DNA of 64,000 bases from Actinomycetota bacterium (GTDB lineage: Bacteria; Actinomycetota; Acidimicrobiia; Acidimicrobiales; Iamiaceae). The DNA is taken from positions 65,848 to 129,847 of the forward strand of contig JACPNX010000038.1 of NCBI GenBank assembly GCA_016185275.1, read 5' to 3'. The position numbers were made by a program, and so were the translations under genes. Numbering within the stretch: position 1 is the stretch's first letter; the number at the start of each line of letters is the position of its first letter. This document shows, piece by piece, positions 52,189 through 60,987 of this stretch. The notes below the pieces were generated by a model. That model saw only the letters and a program-made list of their open reading frames with translations. It did not search any database and was not told where the DNA came from.

Positions 52189-53460
52189 TCAGGTTCGGGG
52201 CGAAGGCGTGAACTCGACCTGGAGGTGCTTGATGCCGTTGATGAAGTTGGACCGCAGCCGCTCCGGCGGCGCGCTCACGTGGAGGTCCGGCAACCGCCGG
52301 AGCAGCTCGCGGAATGCGACGGTGATCTCGCGGCGGGCGAGGTGCGCCCCGAGGCAGAAGTGCGGGCCGGGTCCGCCGAAGCCGACGTGGTCGTTCGGCG
52401 TCCGGGTGATGTCGAACCGGTCGGGCTCGTCGAAGACCGTCTCGTCGCGGTTGGCCGAGCGGTACCAGAGCACGACCTTGTCGCCCTCGGAGAACTCGTG
52501 CCCGCCGATGTGCACGCCGTCGCGTGTCGCCGTGCGCCGGAAGTGGATCACGGGCGTGGAGCAGCGCACGATCTCCTCGACCGCGGTGGGGGCCAGCCCG
52601 TCGGGGTCGGCGGCCCAGCGGTCGCGCTGGTCGGGGTGCTCGCTGAGCAGGTGCACGCCGTGGGCGATGGCGTTGCGCGTCGTCTCGTTGCCCGCCACCA
52701 CGAGCAGGATGAAGAACGAGCCGAGCTCCTCGGGCGAGAGCTTCTCGCCGTCGACCTCCGCGGTGACGAGCGCGCTGATGAGGTCGTCGCCGGGATCGCG
52801 CTGGCGGGCCTCTCCGAGCTCGCGGACGAGGCCGGCGAGCTCCTGGCCCGCGGTGATCGCGGCCGTCATGATCCCCGCGTCGGTCTGGTCGGGCACGTAC
52901 TCGGGGTCGCCGAGGCCGAGGATCACGTTCGTCCGGTCGAAGATGGCCCGCTCCTCGGCCCGGGGGATCCCGAGGAGGTCGACGATGATCCGCAGCGGCA
53001 GCAGGGCGGCCACCTCGGTGACGAGGTCGCACGCGCCCCGTTCGGCCACGTCGTCGACGATGCCGGCCGCGATCGACTCGACGTCGCCGCGCATCGCGTC
53101 GAGCTGCCGCGGGGTGAAGCCGCGCGAGACGATGCGCCGCAGCCGCGCGTGGCGGGGGTCGTCCATGTTGATCATCGAGCCGAAGAACTCGTTGAACTCG
53201 GTCGGCATGTCCGGGATGTTCGTGCCGCGGCCGGAGCAGAACAGGTCGGGGTGGCGGCTGGCCTCGACGACGTCCGCGTGCCTCGTGAGGGACCAGAACC
53301 CGGGCCCCTGACCGAAGAGCTCGGACACCGGCTCCGGGAACCAGGCGATCGGGTCCTCGGCGCGCAGGCGGGCGAACGTCTCGTCCACCGTCCCGGGGCG
53401 TTCTGCCCAGGCGTCGAGGTTCGACAGGTCGAGCCGATCGGGCGGCAGCGTGGTCGCCAT
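52189..53460 (-). CDS. Cytochrome P450
   Basis: 423 residues from ATG 53460, with TACCAT 6 nt upstream (leaderless). Soluble actinobacterial P450. I-helix AGNETTRN with the oxygen-activating acid/alcohol, ExxR in AVEEIVR, and heme loop FGGPGPHFCLGAHLARRE with the Cys ligand. The sequence resembles the CYP families used for steroid or terpene hydroxylation in actinobacteria (CYP124/125/142-like), but family assignment needs a tree. No ferredoxin or reductase is adjacent, so electron partners lie elsewhere. Confidence 0.95.
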   Translation of the reverse strand: MATTLPPDRLDLSNLDAWAERPGTVDETFARLRAEDPIAWFPEPVSELFGQGPGFWSLTRHADVVEASRHPDLFCSGRGTNIPDMPTEFNEFFGSMINMDDPRHARLRRIVSRGFTPRQLDAMRGDVESIAAGIVDDVAERGACDLVTEVAALLPLRIIVDLLGIPRAEERAIFDRTNVILGLGDPEYVPDQTDAGIMTAAITAGQELAGLVRELGEARQRDPGDDLISALVTAEVDGEKLSPEELGSFFILLVVAGNETTRNAIAHGVHLLSEHPDQRDRWAADPDGLAPTAVEEIVRCSTPVIHFRRTATRDGVHIGGHEFSEGDKVVLWYRSANRDETVFDEPDRFDITRTPNDHVGFGGPGPHFCLGAHLARREITVAFRELLRRLPDLHVSAPPERLRSNFINGIKHLQVEFTPSPRT

Positions 53461-53466
53461 GCCCGG

Positions 53467-53472
53467 ATGGTA
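53467..53472 (-). promoter_or_regulatory. Leaderless -10 for the P450 gene
   Basis: TACCAT on the minus strand, 6 nt before ATG 53460. Confidence 0.6.
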
Positions 53473-53527
53473 CGCCCGCCGGTCGGCTCGGTGTGCGGGC
53501 GCCGGCCGGGCGCGCCGCACGCCGTAC

Positions 53528-53962
53528 TCAGCTCGGCGAGGGCACGTCCCCCGTGGCGTCGTCGGGCTCGAGCAGGAGAGCGGCCGAGTTCATGCAGTAC
53601 CGCTCACCCGTGGGTTGCGGCCCGTCCGGGAAGAGGTGGCCGAGGTGGGCGCCGCACCGGGCGCAGGTGACCTCGGTGCGGACCATGCCGTGGGACCGGT
53701 CCTCGTGCCGCGCCACCTTGTTCTGGTCGAGCGCCGCGTAGAACGAGGGCCAGCCCGTACCGGAGTCGTACTTGGCGTCGGAGCGGAACAGCGGCTCGTG
53801 GCACACGACGCAGCGGTAGGTGCCGTCGGCGTGCGTGTCCCAGTACTCCCCGGTGAAGGCGGGCTCGGTGCCCGCCCGTTGGGTCACCTCGTACTGGAGC
53901 GGCGTCAGTCGCTCCGCGAGCTCCTTGTCGGTCGGGGCGGCGGGTTCGGCGCGGTCGGTCAT
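53528..53962 (-). CDS. msrB: Peptide-methionine (R)-S-oxide reductase
   Basis: 144 residues from ATG 53962. MsrB reduces methionine-R-sulfoxide in proteins. Zinc-binding CVVC and CARC pairs, YDSGTGWPSFYAAL (substrate loop), TEVTCARCGAHLGHLF, and the catalytic Cys in RYCMNSAAL (usually RYCINS). A clean, ordinary enzyme. Convergent/independent of neighbours; no msrA in the window. Confidence 0.96.
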   Translation of the reverse strand: MTDRAEPAAPTDKELAERLTPLQYEVTQRAGTEPAFTGEYWDTHADGTYRCVVCHEPLFRSDAKYDSGTGWPSFYAALDQNKVARHEDRSHGMVRTEVTCARCGAHLGHLFPDGPQPTGERYCMNSAALLLEPDDATGDVPSPS

Positions 53963-54069
53963 GCCGTGCAGTGTGCCCCCGTGCCGCCGTCTCGGCACCG
54001 CTGCTCCACGACCGTGGGCGCACCGTGCCGCCGTGGCCGGCGGATTGAGAAGCCATCTTGACCCGGACG

Positions 54070-54075
54070 TACCCT
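54070..54075 (+). promoter_or_regulatory. Leaderless -10 for the large acyl-CoA dehydrogenase gene
   Basis: TACCCT ends 6 nt before ATG 54082; TTGAGA lies 19 nt further upstream (54045-54050). Confidence 0.6.
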
Positions 54076-54081
54076 GCGGTC

Positions 54082-55896
54082 ATGTCCGCCGCCTACGCGC
54101 CGCCGCTCCGGGACATCCGCTTCGTCCTCGAGCACCTCGTCGACCTGTCGGGCCTGTCGAAGCTGGAGCCGTTCCGGCACGCCGATCCCGACACCGTCCA
54201 GGGCGCGCTGGAGGAGTTCGGACGGTTGATGGCCGAGGTGTGGGCGCCGACGAACCAGATCGGCGACGTCGAGGGCTCGCAGCTGGTCGACGGTGGCGTG
54301 CGCACGCCTGCGGTGTTCAAGCCCGCCTACCGCCAGTACGTCGACGCCGGCTGGCCGGCGGTGGCCTTCGCCCCGGAGTACGGCGGCGGCGGCTTTCCGT
54401 GGCTGGTGGGCGCGGTCCTCCAGGAGATGCTGAACAGCGCCAACATGGCCCTGGCCATGGCGCCGATGCTCACCCACGGCGCCATCGACGCCCTCGCGCT
54501 CCACGGCAGCGAAGCCCAGCGCGAGGTCTACCTGCGGCGCATGGTCAGCGGTGAGTGGACCGGCACCATGAACCTCACCGAGCCCGAGGCCGGCTCCGAC
54601 GTGGGCGCCCTGCGCACCCGCGCCGTCCCGCAACCCGACGGAACGTTCCGCATCACCGGCCAGAAGATCTTCATCACCTTCGGCGACCACGACCTGACGG
54701 CGAACGTCGTGCACCTCGTCCTGGCCCGCACCCCCGGTGCGCCTCCCGGGACGAAGGGCATCTCGTGCTTCATCGTGCCGAAGTTCCTCGTCGAGCCCGA
54801 CGGCACCCTCGGCGCCCGCAACGACGTCGAGGTCGTCTCGCTCGAGCACAAGCTGGGCATCAAGGCCAGCCCCACCTGCGTGCTGGCCTTCGGGGATGGC
54901 GGCGAAGGAGCGGTCGGCGAGCTCATCGGCGAGGAGCACGCGGGCATGCGGTACATGTTCACGATGATGAACAACGCCCGCCTCGGCGTTGGGATCCAGG
55001 CGCTCGGCCTGGCCGAGCGGGCCTACCAGGCGGCCATCGCGTACGCCCGCGAACGGCGCCAGGGCCGCGCGCCCGGCGCGCCGGCCGGCCACACGAGCCC
55101 GATCGTCGAGCACCCCGACGTCCGCCGCAACCTGCTGACCATGAAGGCCACGACCGAGGCGATGCGAGCGATGTGCCTGCTCCAGGCCGAGCAGATCGAC
55201 CTGGCCCGGCACCTCCCGGACGGGACGGCTCGCACCGCCGCCCGCGAGCTGGCCGACCTGTTGACCCCGATGACCAAGTCCTGGTGCACCGACATGGCGG
55301 AGACGGTCACGTCGATCGGCGTCCAGGTGCACGGGGGGATGGGCTACATCGAAGAGACCGGCGTGGCCCAGCACTACCGGGACGCCAAGATCACCCAGAT
55401 CTACGAAGGCACCAACGGCATCCAGGCCCAGGACCTGATCGGCCGGAAGGTTCCCGTGCGGGGCGGGGCGGTGGTGGCCGAGCTCGCCGCCCGGATGCGG
55501 GCCACCGTCGAAGAGCTGTCGGGCGCGGGGGAGCCGCTGGCGGGTGTGCATCGCGAGCTGGGCCTGGCGCTCGACACGCTCGACGCGGCGACCGCGTGGC
55601 TGATGGAGCGGGGTCTGGCCGATCCGGTCGAGGCGCTCGGCGCGGCGACGCCGTACCAGCGCCTGTTCGCCACGACGGTCGCCGGCTGGCTCATGGCCCG
55701 GGCCGCGCTGGCCGCACGTCGCCTGCAGGCCTCGGGCGGGGGAGACCTCGGCGCAGAGTTCGCCGACGCCAAGCTCGTCACCGCGCGCTTCTTCGTCGAG
55801 CAGCTCCTGCCTTCGGTGCACGGGCTGCTCGCCGCAGTCCGCGCCGGCGCGGCAGACCTCATGGCCCTCACCCCCGGGCAGCTGGCGCTGCGCTGA
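54082..55896 (+). CDS. Large acyl-CoA dehydrogenase (DmdC/FadE5-like)
   Basis: 604 residues from ATG 54082. Longer than usual FadE because of an N-terminal helical extension and a C-terminal four-helix domain (about 470-600), as in FadE5 and 3-methylmercaptopropionyl-CoA dehydrogenase DmdC. Motifs: MNLTEPEAGSDVGALRT, FRITGQKIFITFGDHD, GIKASPTC, and the catalytic region VHGGMGYIEETGVAQHYRDAKITQIYEGTNGIQAQDL read as QIYEGTNGIQ with the base Glu. It oxidises acyl-CoA; DmdC activity cannot be told from a general role. Single gene. Confidence 0.95.
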   Translation: MSAAYAPPLRDIRFVLEHLVDLSGLSKLEPFRHADPDTVQGALEEFGRLMAEVWAPTNQIGDVEGSQLVDGGVRTPAVFKPAYRQYVDAGWPAVAFAPEYGGGGFPWLVGAVLQEMLNSANMALAMAPMLTHGAIDALALHGSEAQREVYLRRMVSGEWTGTMNLTEPEAGSDVGALRTRAVPQPDGTFRITGQKIFITFGDHDLTANVVHLVLARTPGAPPGTKGISCFIVPKFLVEPDGTLGARNDVEVVSLEHKLGIKASPTCVLAFGDGGEGAVGELIGEEHAGMRYMFTMMNNARLGVGIQALGLAERAYQAAIAYARERRQGRAPGAPAGHTSPIVEHPDVRRNLLTMKATTEAMRAMCLLQAEQIDLARHLPDGTARTAARELADLLTPMTKSWCTDMAETVTSIGVQVHGGMGYIEETGVAQHYRDAKITQIYEGTNGIQAQDLIGRKVPVRGGAVVAELAARMRATVEELSGAGEPLAGVHRELGLALDTLDAATAWLMERGLADPVEALGAATPYQRLFATTVAGWLMARAALAARRLQASGGGDLGAEFADAKLVTARFFVEQLLPSVHGLLAAVRAGAADLMALTPGQLALR

Positions 55897-55966
55897 CCGG
55901 GCCCGCGCCGCTGGCGCTCCGTGCTGGCTCGGCCCGATGGCGGTCCGGCTTGAGCGGCGCCGGCGG

Positions 55967-56983
55967 TCAGCGCGCGACGGGCACCGCGGTCCCGTTGAGG
56001 ACGTCGAGGTGCGACGTGCCGCGCAGCATGGCGACCATCCGGTGCCACGGGTGGGCGGGATGCAGGCTGGCCAGAGGCCGCTTGGGCGGGTGGGCGACGA
56101 GCTCCTGCACGTCCCACGCCAAGGCGTACAGGCGCACCCGGGCGAACTGGCCGGGGCGGTCGTAGATCTCCGGGTAGGCCTCGGCGAGCCAGTACGGCAC
56201 GTCGAGGTAGTCCCCGGGTTTCGTGACGTCCTCGTACTCCTTCGGGACGTGGAGCTGCGGGTAGGCGGCGAAGCGCAGCAGCACGTCGAGATCGAGGTCC
56301 GACGGCGCCGCCCGGCTCCACTCGAAGTCGATCACGGCGGTGACCCGCCGCTCGCTCATGTCCCACAGGACGTTCTCGAAGGTGAGGTCGCCGTGGATCA
56401 GGGTCGTGGCCACGAAGGGCGTGAGGCTCGGGGCGAGGTCGAGCACGAGGCCCCGGACGTCCTCGATCACCGAGGCGTCCACGTGCGGCAGGTCGCGTGC
56501 CTGCTCGACGGCCACCAGCAGGCGGCCGACGGCTTCGGCGCCGGTGCCGGCGGCGTCGAGCAGCTGCGGAGTGGAGTGCAGCGGGGCGGACTCGGGCGCC
56601 TCGGTCGCGTGCAGGAGGCGGAGGCGCGCGGCGAGCTGGTCGATCGCCGAGCGCCGCTCGTCCTCGGTCATCCCGGGCCAGCACCGGCTCAGCGGCCGGC
56701 CGGGGACGCGCCGCAGGATCAGCCAGTCAGAACCGAGGTCCCCGCCCTGGGCGACCACTTCGGGGTATCCGATGCCCGCGGGCAGGGCGGCGGCGATGAT
56801 GGCCTCGCGGCGCAGCCGCTGGTCGGCCCGGAGGTTGATCCGCACGACCAGCTCGGGCGTCAGCCAGACCTCGTTGGTGACGCTGCTGACCGCCTCGAGG
56901 CGCACGTGCGAAGGCACGCCGGCGGCGTCGAGAGCCCGCCGGGCGCGGATGAGCGCCAGCGCGTTGGACGCGTTCGACGTCAC
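55967..56983 (-). CDS. Aminoglycoside phosphotransferase-like kinase (APH fold)
   Basis: 338 residues. APH/choline kinase-type fold: catalytic loop LIHGDLTFENVLWD (about 195-208) with Asp, and metal loop VTAVIDFEWSRAAPSDLDLD. The N-lobe shows VTNEVWL and VRINLRADQRLRREA for nucleotide binding. Substrate unknown; many such proteins phosphorylate small alcohols rather than drugs. Starts at GTG 56983, 25 nt after the serine hydrolase, third gene of the phyH operon. Confidence 0.9.
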   Translation of the reverse strand: MTSNASNALALIRARRALDAAGVPSHVRLEAVSSVTNEVWLTPELVVRINLRADQRLRREAIIAAALPAGIGYPEVVAQGGDLGSDWLILRRVPGRPLSRCWPGMTEDERRSAIDQLAARLRLLHATEAPESAPLHSTPQLLDAAGTGAEAVGRLLVAVEQARDLPHVDASVIEDVRGLVLDLAPSLTPFVATTLIHGDLTFENVLWDMSERRVTAVIDFEWSRAAPSDLDLDVLLRFAAYPQLHVPKEYEDVTKPGDYLDVPYWLAEAYPEIYDRPGQFARVRLYALAWDVQELVAHPPKRPLASLHPAHPWHRMVAMLRGTSHLDVLNGTAVPVAR

Positions 56984-57008
56984 GGGCCCCCGCCCTCGGA
57001 CAGCTCTG

Positions 57009-57902
57009 TCACTTCTCCTTCATCGGCCGATCGGAGAGCCGGTTGAGACGGAAGGCTCGGAGCACCTCCTCCCCGAGCGCCGGCCACGCCTGCCGCGCCC
57101 ACGGCCCGAAGGGCCGGTCGGTGAGCACGGCGCACGCGACCCGGGCGGCCGGGTCGACCCACAGGAAGGTGCCGGACTGCCCGAAATGGCCGAACGTGCG
57201 CGGATCAGCGGAGGGAGCCGTCCAGTGCGGATCCTTGCCGTCCCGGATCTCGAAGCCGAGGCCCCAGTCGCACGGGGACTGGCGCCCGAACCCGGGCAGC
57301 ACCCCGTCGAGTCCCGGGAGCTGCACGGACGTCGCCTCGGTCAGCGTCTCGGCCGCGACCACCCCTGGGGCCAGCAGCTCGGCGGCCAGCCGACCCAGGT
57401 CGCTCGCCGTGCTGGTCGCCCCGGACGCCGGTGACCCGTCGAGGGTCGTTGCCTCCATGCCGAGCGGGGCGAGCACCGCCTCGCGCAGGTACGCGGCGAA
57501 CCCGAGCGACGTGGCCCGCTCGACGTGGGCGGCCACGACCTCGAAGCCCGCGTTGGAGTAGATGCGGCGGCGTCCGGGTCGGGTGAGCACGGCCCCGTCG
57601 GGACCGAGGCCCGACGCGTGGGCCAGCAGGTGGCGCACCGTCGAGCCGGCCGGGCCGGCCGGGCCGTCGAGGGCGATCGAGCCCTCCTCGACGGCGACGA
57701 GGACCGCGAGCGCGCTGAGCAGCTTGGTGACCGACGCGAGCGGGAACCGGCGCTTGAGATCACCCCACTGGGCGGCGACGCGGACCGTGTCGCCCTCGGC
57801 GCGGCTCGCCGTGTCGCCCTCGGCTTGGTCCGCCGTCGTGAGCACCACGGCCGCCGCGGCATCGACCCGCCACTGGTCGATGGCCACCAGCGGCGATGCC
57901 AC
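57009..57902 (-). CDS. Beta-lactamase-fold serine hydrolase
   Basis: 297 residues. Ser-x-x-Lys in FPLASVTKLLSA, Tyr-Ser-Asn in RIYSNAGFEVV, and His-Phe-Gly (GHFGQSGTFLWVDP) in the third motif. A small penicillin-binding-type or esterase fold without signal peptide. Its GTG start follows directly after the phyH stop (TAG-GTG, no gap), so the two are co-translated. A metabolic esterase is more likely than a resistance enzyme. Confidence 0.9.
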   Translation of the reverse strand: MASPLVAIDQWRVDAAAAVVLTTADQAEGDTASRAEGDTVRVAAQWGDLKRRFPLASVTKLLSALAVLVAVEEGSIALDGPAGPAGSTVRHLLAHASGLGPDGAVLTRPGRRRIYSNAGFEVVAAHVERATSLGFAAYLREAVLAPLGMEATTLDGSPASGATSTASDLGRLAAELLAPGVVAAETLTEATSVQLPGLDGVLPGFGRQSPCDWGLGFEIRDGKDPHWTAPSADPRTFGHFGQSGTFLWVDPAARVACAVLTDRPFGPWARQAWPALGEEVLRAFRLNRLSDRPMKEK

Positions 57903-58736
57903 CTAGCCGTCCCAGAGCGTCGACGGCGAGCCGGCCGACCCGCCGAGCACCACGTCGGCCGGGCGGCGCTTGTCGATGTGGCCGATGAGGCCCGAGTAGA
58001 TGTCGAAGCCGCACAGCTGCTGGAGCCTGGGCGAGAACCGGGCGACGCGCTCGAGCGGGATGCCGAGCTGCTGGTTCTCCTGCTGGCGGATGTAGCCCGC
58101 GCAGTAGTTCATGGCCAGGCCGGTCCGCCGCGCGCCACTGCGGTTGGCGCCCCCTCCGTGCCAGAGGGATCCGTGCCAGATCAGCACCGAGCCCCGCGGC
58201 ATCTCGGCCGCGATCGAGTCGTACGTGCCGCCGTACTCGGGGCTGTGGTCCGCGAGGTGCGAGCGGGGGATGAGCCGGGTGGCGCCGTTGCGCTCGGTGA
58301 AGTCGGTGAGGGCCCACATGCTGTTGCAGACGGTGGGCGGGTGCGGCTTCGGGATGGGGATCAGCTGGTCATCGGCGTGGATCGGCTGCGCCACCTCGCC
58401 GGGGTCGATGGCGATCGACGAGAGCGACGACACGAGGCAGCCGGTGTCGAGCACGCGCTCCACGATCGGCAGCACGGCGTTGTGCACCGGCACTCCTTCG
58501 AACACCTCGCCGCGGGCCAGCAGGTTGTAGATCCGCACCGTGTGATGGCCCTCGAACGAGTTCCCGGCGGGCTCGGCGCCGAGGTCGCGCTCGAGCCGTT
58601 CGAGCGTCTCGGTCAGCTCGTCCAGCAGTTCGCGCTCGATGGCGTCCGCGACGATCGTGTAGCCCTGCTCGGCCACGGCCGCGGCGTGCGCGTCGGCACG
58701 GGCCCGGTCCTCGCCGGTGGGGATGCTCGTCGGCAT
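57903..58736 (-). CDS. Phytanoyl-CoA dioxygenase (PhyH) family oxygenase
   Basis: 277 residues from ATG 58736. Fe(II)/2-oxoglutarate oxygenase: metal motif His-x-Asp in PIHADDQ, distal His in WHGSLWHGGGANRSG, and the 2-oxoglutarate-binding Arg near NRSGARRTGLAMNY. The N-terminal helix and GYTIVADAI start are typical. The substrate may be a lipid-derived or natural-product molecule. First gene of the phyH / serine hydrolase / kinase operon. Divergent from the alkyltransferase-like gene. Confidence 0.92.
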   Translation of the reverse strand: MPTSIPTGEDRARADAHAAAVAEQGYTIVADAIERELLDELTETLERLERDLGAEPAGNSFEGHHTVRIYNLLARGEVFEGVPVHNAVLPIVERVLDTGCLVSSLSSIAIDPGEVAQPIHADDQLIPIPKPHPPTVCNSMWALTDFTERNGATRLIPRSHLADHSPEYGGTYDSIAAEMPRGSVLIWHGSLWHGGGANRSGARRTGLAMNYCAGYIRQQENQQLGIPLERVARFSPRLQQLCGFDIYSGLIGHIDKRRPADVVLGGSAGSPSTLWDG

Positions 58737-58744
58737 GGGCGCCG

Positions 58745-58750
58745 AGCGTA
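58745..58750 (-). promoter_or_regulatory. -10 for the phyH operon
   Basis: TACGCT on the minus strand, 8 nt before ATG 58736. Confidence 0.45.
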
Positions 58751-58773
58751 GGTCGCACGCGAGGCTTGGCCGA

Positions 58774-59127
58774 GTGGGTGGTCCGCCGCGGTTCGCCGCC
58801 GATGTCGCCCGGGTCCTGGAGGCGCTCGAACCCGGGCACCTCGTCACGTACGGCGAGGTGGCGGTCGAGGCGGGCTGGCCGGGCCGGGCACGCGCCGTAG
58901 GGCGCCTCCTGGCCGACGACGACGGGCGCTGGCCGTGGTGGCGGGTCGTCACCGCCAGCGGGCGCCTCGTGCCCGGGCTCGAGGCCGAGCAGGCGCAGCG
59001 GCTGCGGTCCGAGGGCGTGGAGGTCGACGAGGCCGCCGGACGGGTTCGTCGGCCGCGACGGTCCGTGCTCCGCAAGCCCGGCCCCGGTGCCATGCTGGCG
59101 CCTCACCGCACCGGAGGTCACCCGTGA
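58774..59127 (+). CDS. Alkyltransferase-like (MGMT-family) protein without the active cysteine
   Basis: 117 residues from GTG 58774. It has the C-terminal DNA-binding fold of O6-alkylguanine-DNA alkyltransferases: VLEALEPGHLVTYGEVA (helix-turn-helix), GWPGRARAVGRLLA (arginine finger) and an active-site loop read as WPWWRVVTASGRL. The alkyl-accepting PCHR motif is PWWR, with both Cys and His replaced by Trp. ATL proteins with Trp in the Cys place bind alkylated guanine and recruit nucleotide excision repair. Overlaps the glutathione peroxidase start (GTGA). Confidence 0.88.
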   Translation: MGGPPRFAADVARVLEALEPGHLVTYGEVAVEAGWPGRARAVGRLLADDDGRWPWWRVVTASGRLVPGLEAEQAQRLRSEGVEVDEAAGRVRRPRRSVLRKPGPGAMLAPHRTGGHP

Positions 59128-59612
59128 CGATCTACGACCATGACGTCGCCACCCTCGACGGCCAGCAGGCCGACCTGCACCAGCACCAGGACCGTCTCGC
59201 CCTCGTCGTCAACGTCGCCTCGAAGTGTGGGCTGACCCCGCAGTACGAGGGCCTCGAGAAGCTGCACGAGCGCTACGCCGACCGGGGCTTCACCGTGCTC
59301 GGGTTCCCCTGCAACCAGTTCGGCGCCCAGGAGCCCGGTTCCGCCGAGGAGATCCAGGCGTTCTGCTCCACGACCTACGGCGTGACCTTTCCCATGTACG
59401 AAAAGCTCGACGTCAACGGCGACGACCGCCACCCCCTCTACGCCGATCTCGTCGAGGTGCCCGACGCCGAGGGGTACACGGGCGACATCCGCTGGAACTT
59501 CGAGAAGTTCCTCGTCGCACCGGGGGGAGACGTGGTGGCGCGCTTCTCGCCCCTGGTCGAGCCCGACGCGCCCGAGGTGGTCGCGGCCATCGAGGCGAAC
59601 CTCCCGGCCTAG
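59124..59612 (+). CDS. Glutathione peroxidase family thiol peroxidase
   Basis: 162 residues from GTG 59124, with GGAGG 7 nt upstream. Catalytic Cys35 in VNVASKCGLTPQY, Gln/Trp tetrad in FPCNQFGAQEPG and IRWNFEKFLV. A cysteine, not selenocysteine, enzyme; in actinobacteria without glutathione such proteins probably use thioredoxin. Placed next to a DNA-alkylation sensor in one transcript, which suggests a joint oxidative/alkylation protection unit. Confidence 0.95.
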   Translation: MTIYDHDVATLDGQQADLHQHQDRLALVVNVASKCGLTPQYEGLEKLHERYADRGFTVLGFPCNQFGAQEPGSAEEIQAFCSTTYGVTFPMYEKLDVNGDDRHPLYADLVEVPDAEGYTGDIRWNFEKFLVAPGGDVVARFSPLVEPDAPEVVAAIEANLPA

Positions 59613-59649
59613 CCACGGCCTAGCCACGGACTAGCCATGGCCTAGCCGC
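59606..59649. repeat. 11-bp tandem repeat containing the peroxidase stop codon
   Basis: Four units of GGCCTAGCCAC (two exact, two with one or two changes). The TAG of the first unit is the gene's stop. Repeating TAG in different frames (11 is not a multiple of 3) gives stops in all frames. Confidence 0.85.
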
Positions 59650-59720
59650 CCTCGGGAGAGCCGGGTCGCCCCGGCGCGCGGCCGTGCCCGGGGATGCGGG
59701 GATCGTCCCCTCCGGGCCCG

Positions 59721-59726
59721 TAGCCT
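59721..59726 (+). promoter_or_regulatory. -10 for the DEAD-box helicase gene
   Basis: TAGCCT, 9 nt before ATG 59736, with GGGGGGA just after it. Confidence 0.4.
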
Positions 59727-59735
59727 GGGGGGATC

Positions 59736-60917
59736 ATGACAACAGACTTCGCCGCCCTCGGGGTCGAGGGCGATCTCGTGGCCGCGCTGGCTTCGCGCGG
59801 CATCGACGCTCCGTTTCCGATCCAGTCACTCACGATCCCCGATGCCCTTGCCGGCCGCGACGTGTGCGGCAAGGCCAAGACCGGCTCCGGCAAGACGCTC
59901 GCGTTCGGCCTGCCGACGCTGCAGACGGTGGCCAGAGCCGGGTCGAAGCGGCCCCGTGCGCTCGTGCTCGTGCCGACCCGGGAGCTGGCGGTGCAGGTCA
60001 CCGAGGAGCTGGCCCCGCTGGCCGAGTCCCGGGGCGTGCGCGTCCTCGCCGTCTACGGAGGCGCGAACCTCGAGGCCCAGGCGAAGTACCTGGCCGCCGG
60101 CATCGAGGTGGTGGTGGCCACGCCGGGTCGCCTGATCGACCTCGTCGAGCGGGGCGCCGTCACCCTGGCCGACGTCGACATCGTCGTGGTCGACGAAGCC
60201 GACCGCATGGCCGACATGGGCTTCCTGCCGCAGGTCGAGTGGCTGCTGCGCCACATCGAGAACGGCCACCAGACCCTGCTGTTCTCGGCCACCCTCGACG
60301 GAGTCGTGCAGGGCCTGGTCGACCGCTACCAGCACGACCCCGTGCGCCACGAGGTGGCGACCCGCCAGGTCACGGTCGAGTCCATGGTGCACCACTTCCT
60401 GCTGGTGCACGAGATGGACAAGGTCCGCGTCGCGGCCCGGATCGCGAAGGCGCACGGCCGCACCCTGTTGTTCAGCCGCACCAAGCGGGGCGCCGACCAT
60501 CTCGCCCGCGACCTCGTTCAGGAAGGGGTCGGCGCGTCAGCCATCCACGGCGACCTCCGCCAGGCGGTCCGCGAGCAGGCCCTCGCCGACTTCTCCTCGG
60601 GGAAGCGCCCCGTGCTCGTGGCCACCGACGTCGCGGCCCGCGGCATCCACGTGGACGACATCGACGTGGTCGTGCACTTCGACCCACCCGAGGACCACAA
60701 GGGATACCTGCACCGGTCCGGGCGCACCGCGCGCGCCGGGGTGGAAGGCATCGTCGTGACGCTGGTGCTGTGGAACCAGGAGCTCGAGGTGCGCCGGCTG
60801 CAGAAGCGCATCGGCCGCGTGCAGCCCATCGTCGAGGTGTTCTCGAACGATCCCCGCCTCGGCGATCTCGCCGGCTGGGACCCCTCGGCCGAGCTGCCCG
60901 CCACCGCCGCCTTCTGA
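59736..60917 (+). CDS. DEAD-box RNA helicase
   Basis: 393 residues, minimal two-domain helicase without the C-terminal extension of CsdA/DbpA. Q-motif region FPIQSLTIPDAL, Walker A AKTGSGKT, PTRELAVQV, DEAD as VVDEADRMADMGF, SAT, then HGDLRQAVREQAL, ATDVAARGIHVDDID and HRSGRTARAG. It unwinds RNA duplexes in ribosome assembly or mRNA decay. Single gene; followed directly by the 46-bp palindromic elements, the first of which begins at the base after the stop. Confidence 0.95.
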   Translation: MTTDFAALGVEGDLVAALASRGIDAPFPIQSLTIPDALAGRDVCGKAKTGSGKTLAFGLPTLQTVARAGSKRPRALVLVPTRELAVQVTEELAPLAESRGVRVLAVYGGANLEAQAKYLAAGIEVVVATPGRLIDLVERGAVTLADVDIVVVDEADRMADMGFLPQVEWLLRHIENGHQTLLFSATLDGVVQGLVDRYQHDPVRHEVATRQVTVESMVHHFLLVHEMDKVRVAARIAKAHGRTLLFSRTKRGADHLARDLVQEGVGASAIHGDLRQAVREQALADFSSGKRPVLVATDVAARGIHVDDIDVVVHFDPPEDHKGYLHRSGRTARAGVEGIVVTLVLWNQELEVRRLQKRIGRVQPIVEVFSNDPRLGDLAGWDPSAELPATAAF

Positions 60918-60963
60918 TCTGAGTGCAGGAAGCGGCGCGCCGTCGCCGCTCCCGCGCTCAGAA
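60918..60963 (-). repeat. 46-bp palindromic element, copy 0 (inverted)
   Basis: Inverse orientation of the two elements that follow. Ends TCTGAGTGCAG...CGCGCTCAGAA; inner 24 bp differ from the others. Starts at the first base after the DEAD-box stop codon. Confidence 0.85.
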
Positions 60964-60987
60964 GCGAGGGGCCCGCGTCACCGGCGG

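Noticed and set aside
54056-54084. Third copy of the CTTGACC operator before the large acyl-CoA dehydrogenase
   Set aside because: CTTGACC and GGTCA are both present but 13 nt apart instead of 4, and the second half overlaps the start codon.
55967-56983. Aminoglycoside resistance gene
   Set aside because: The APH fold is general; operon with phyH and a serine hydrolase suggests small-molecule metabolism.
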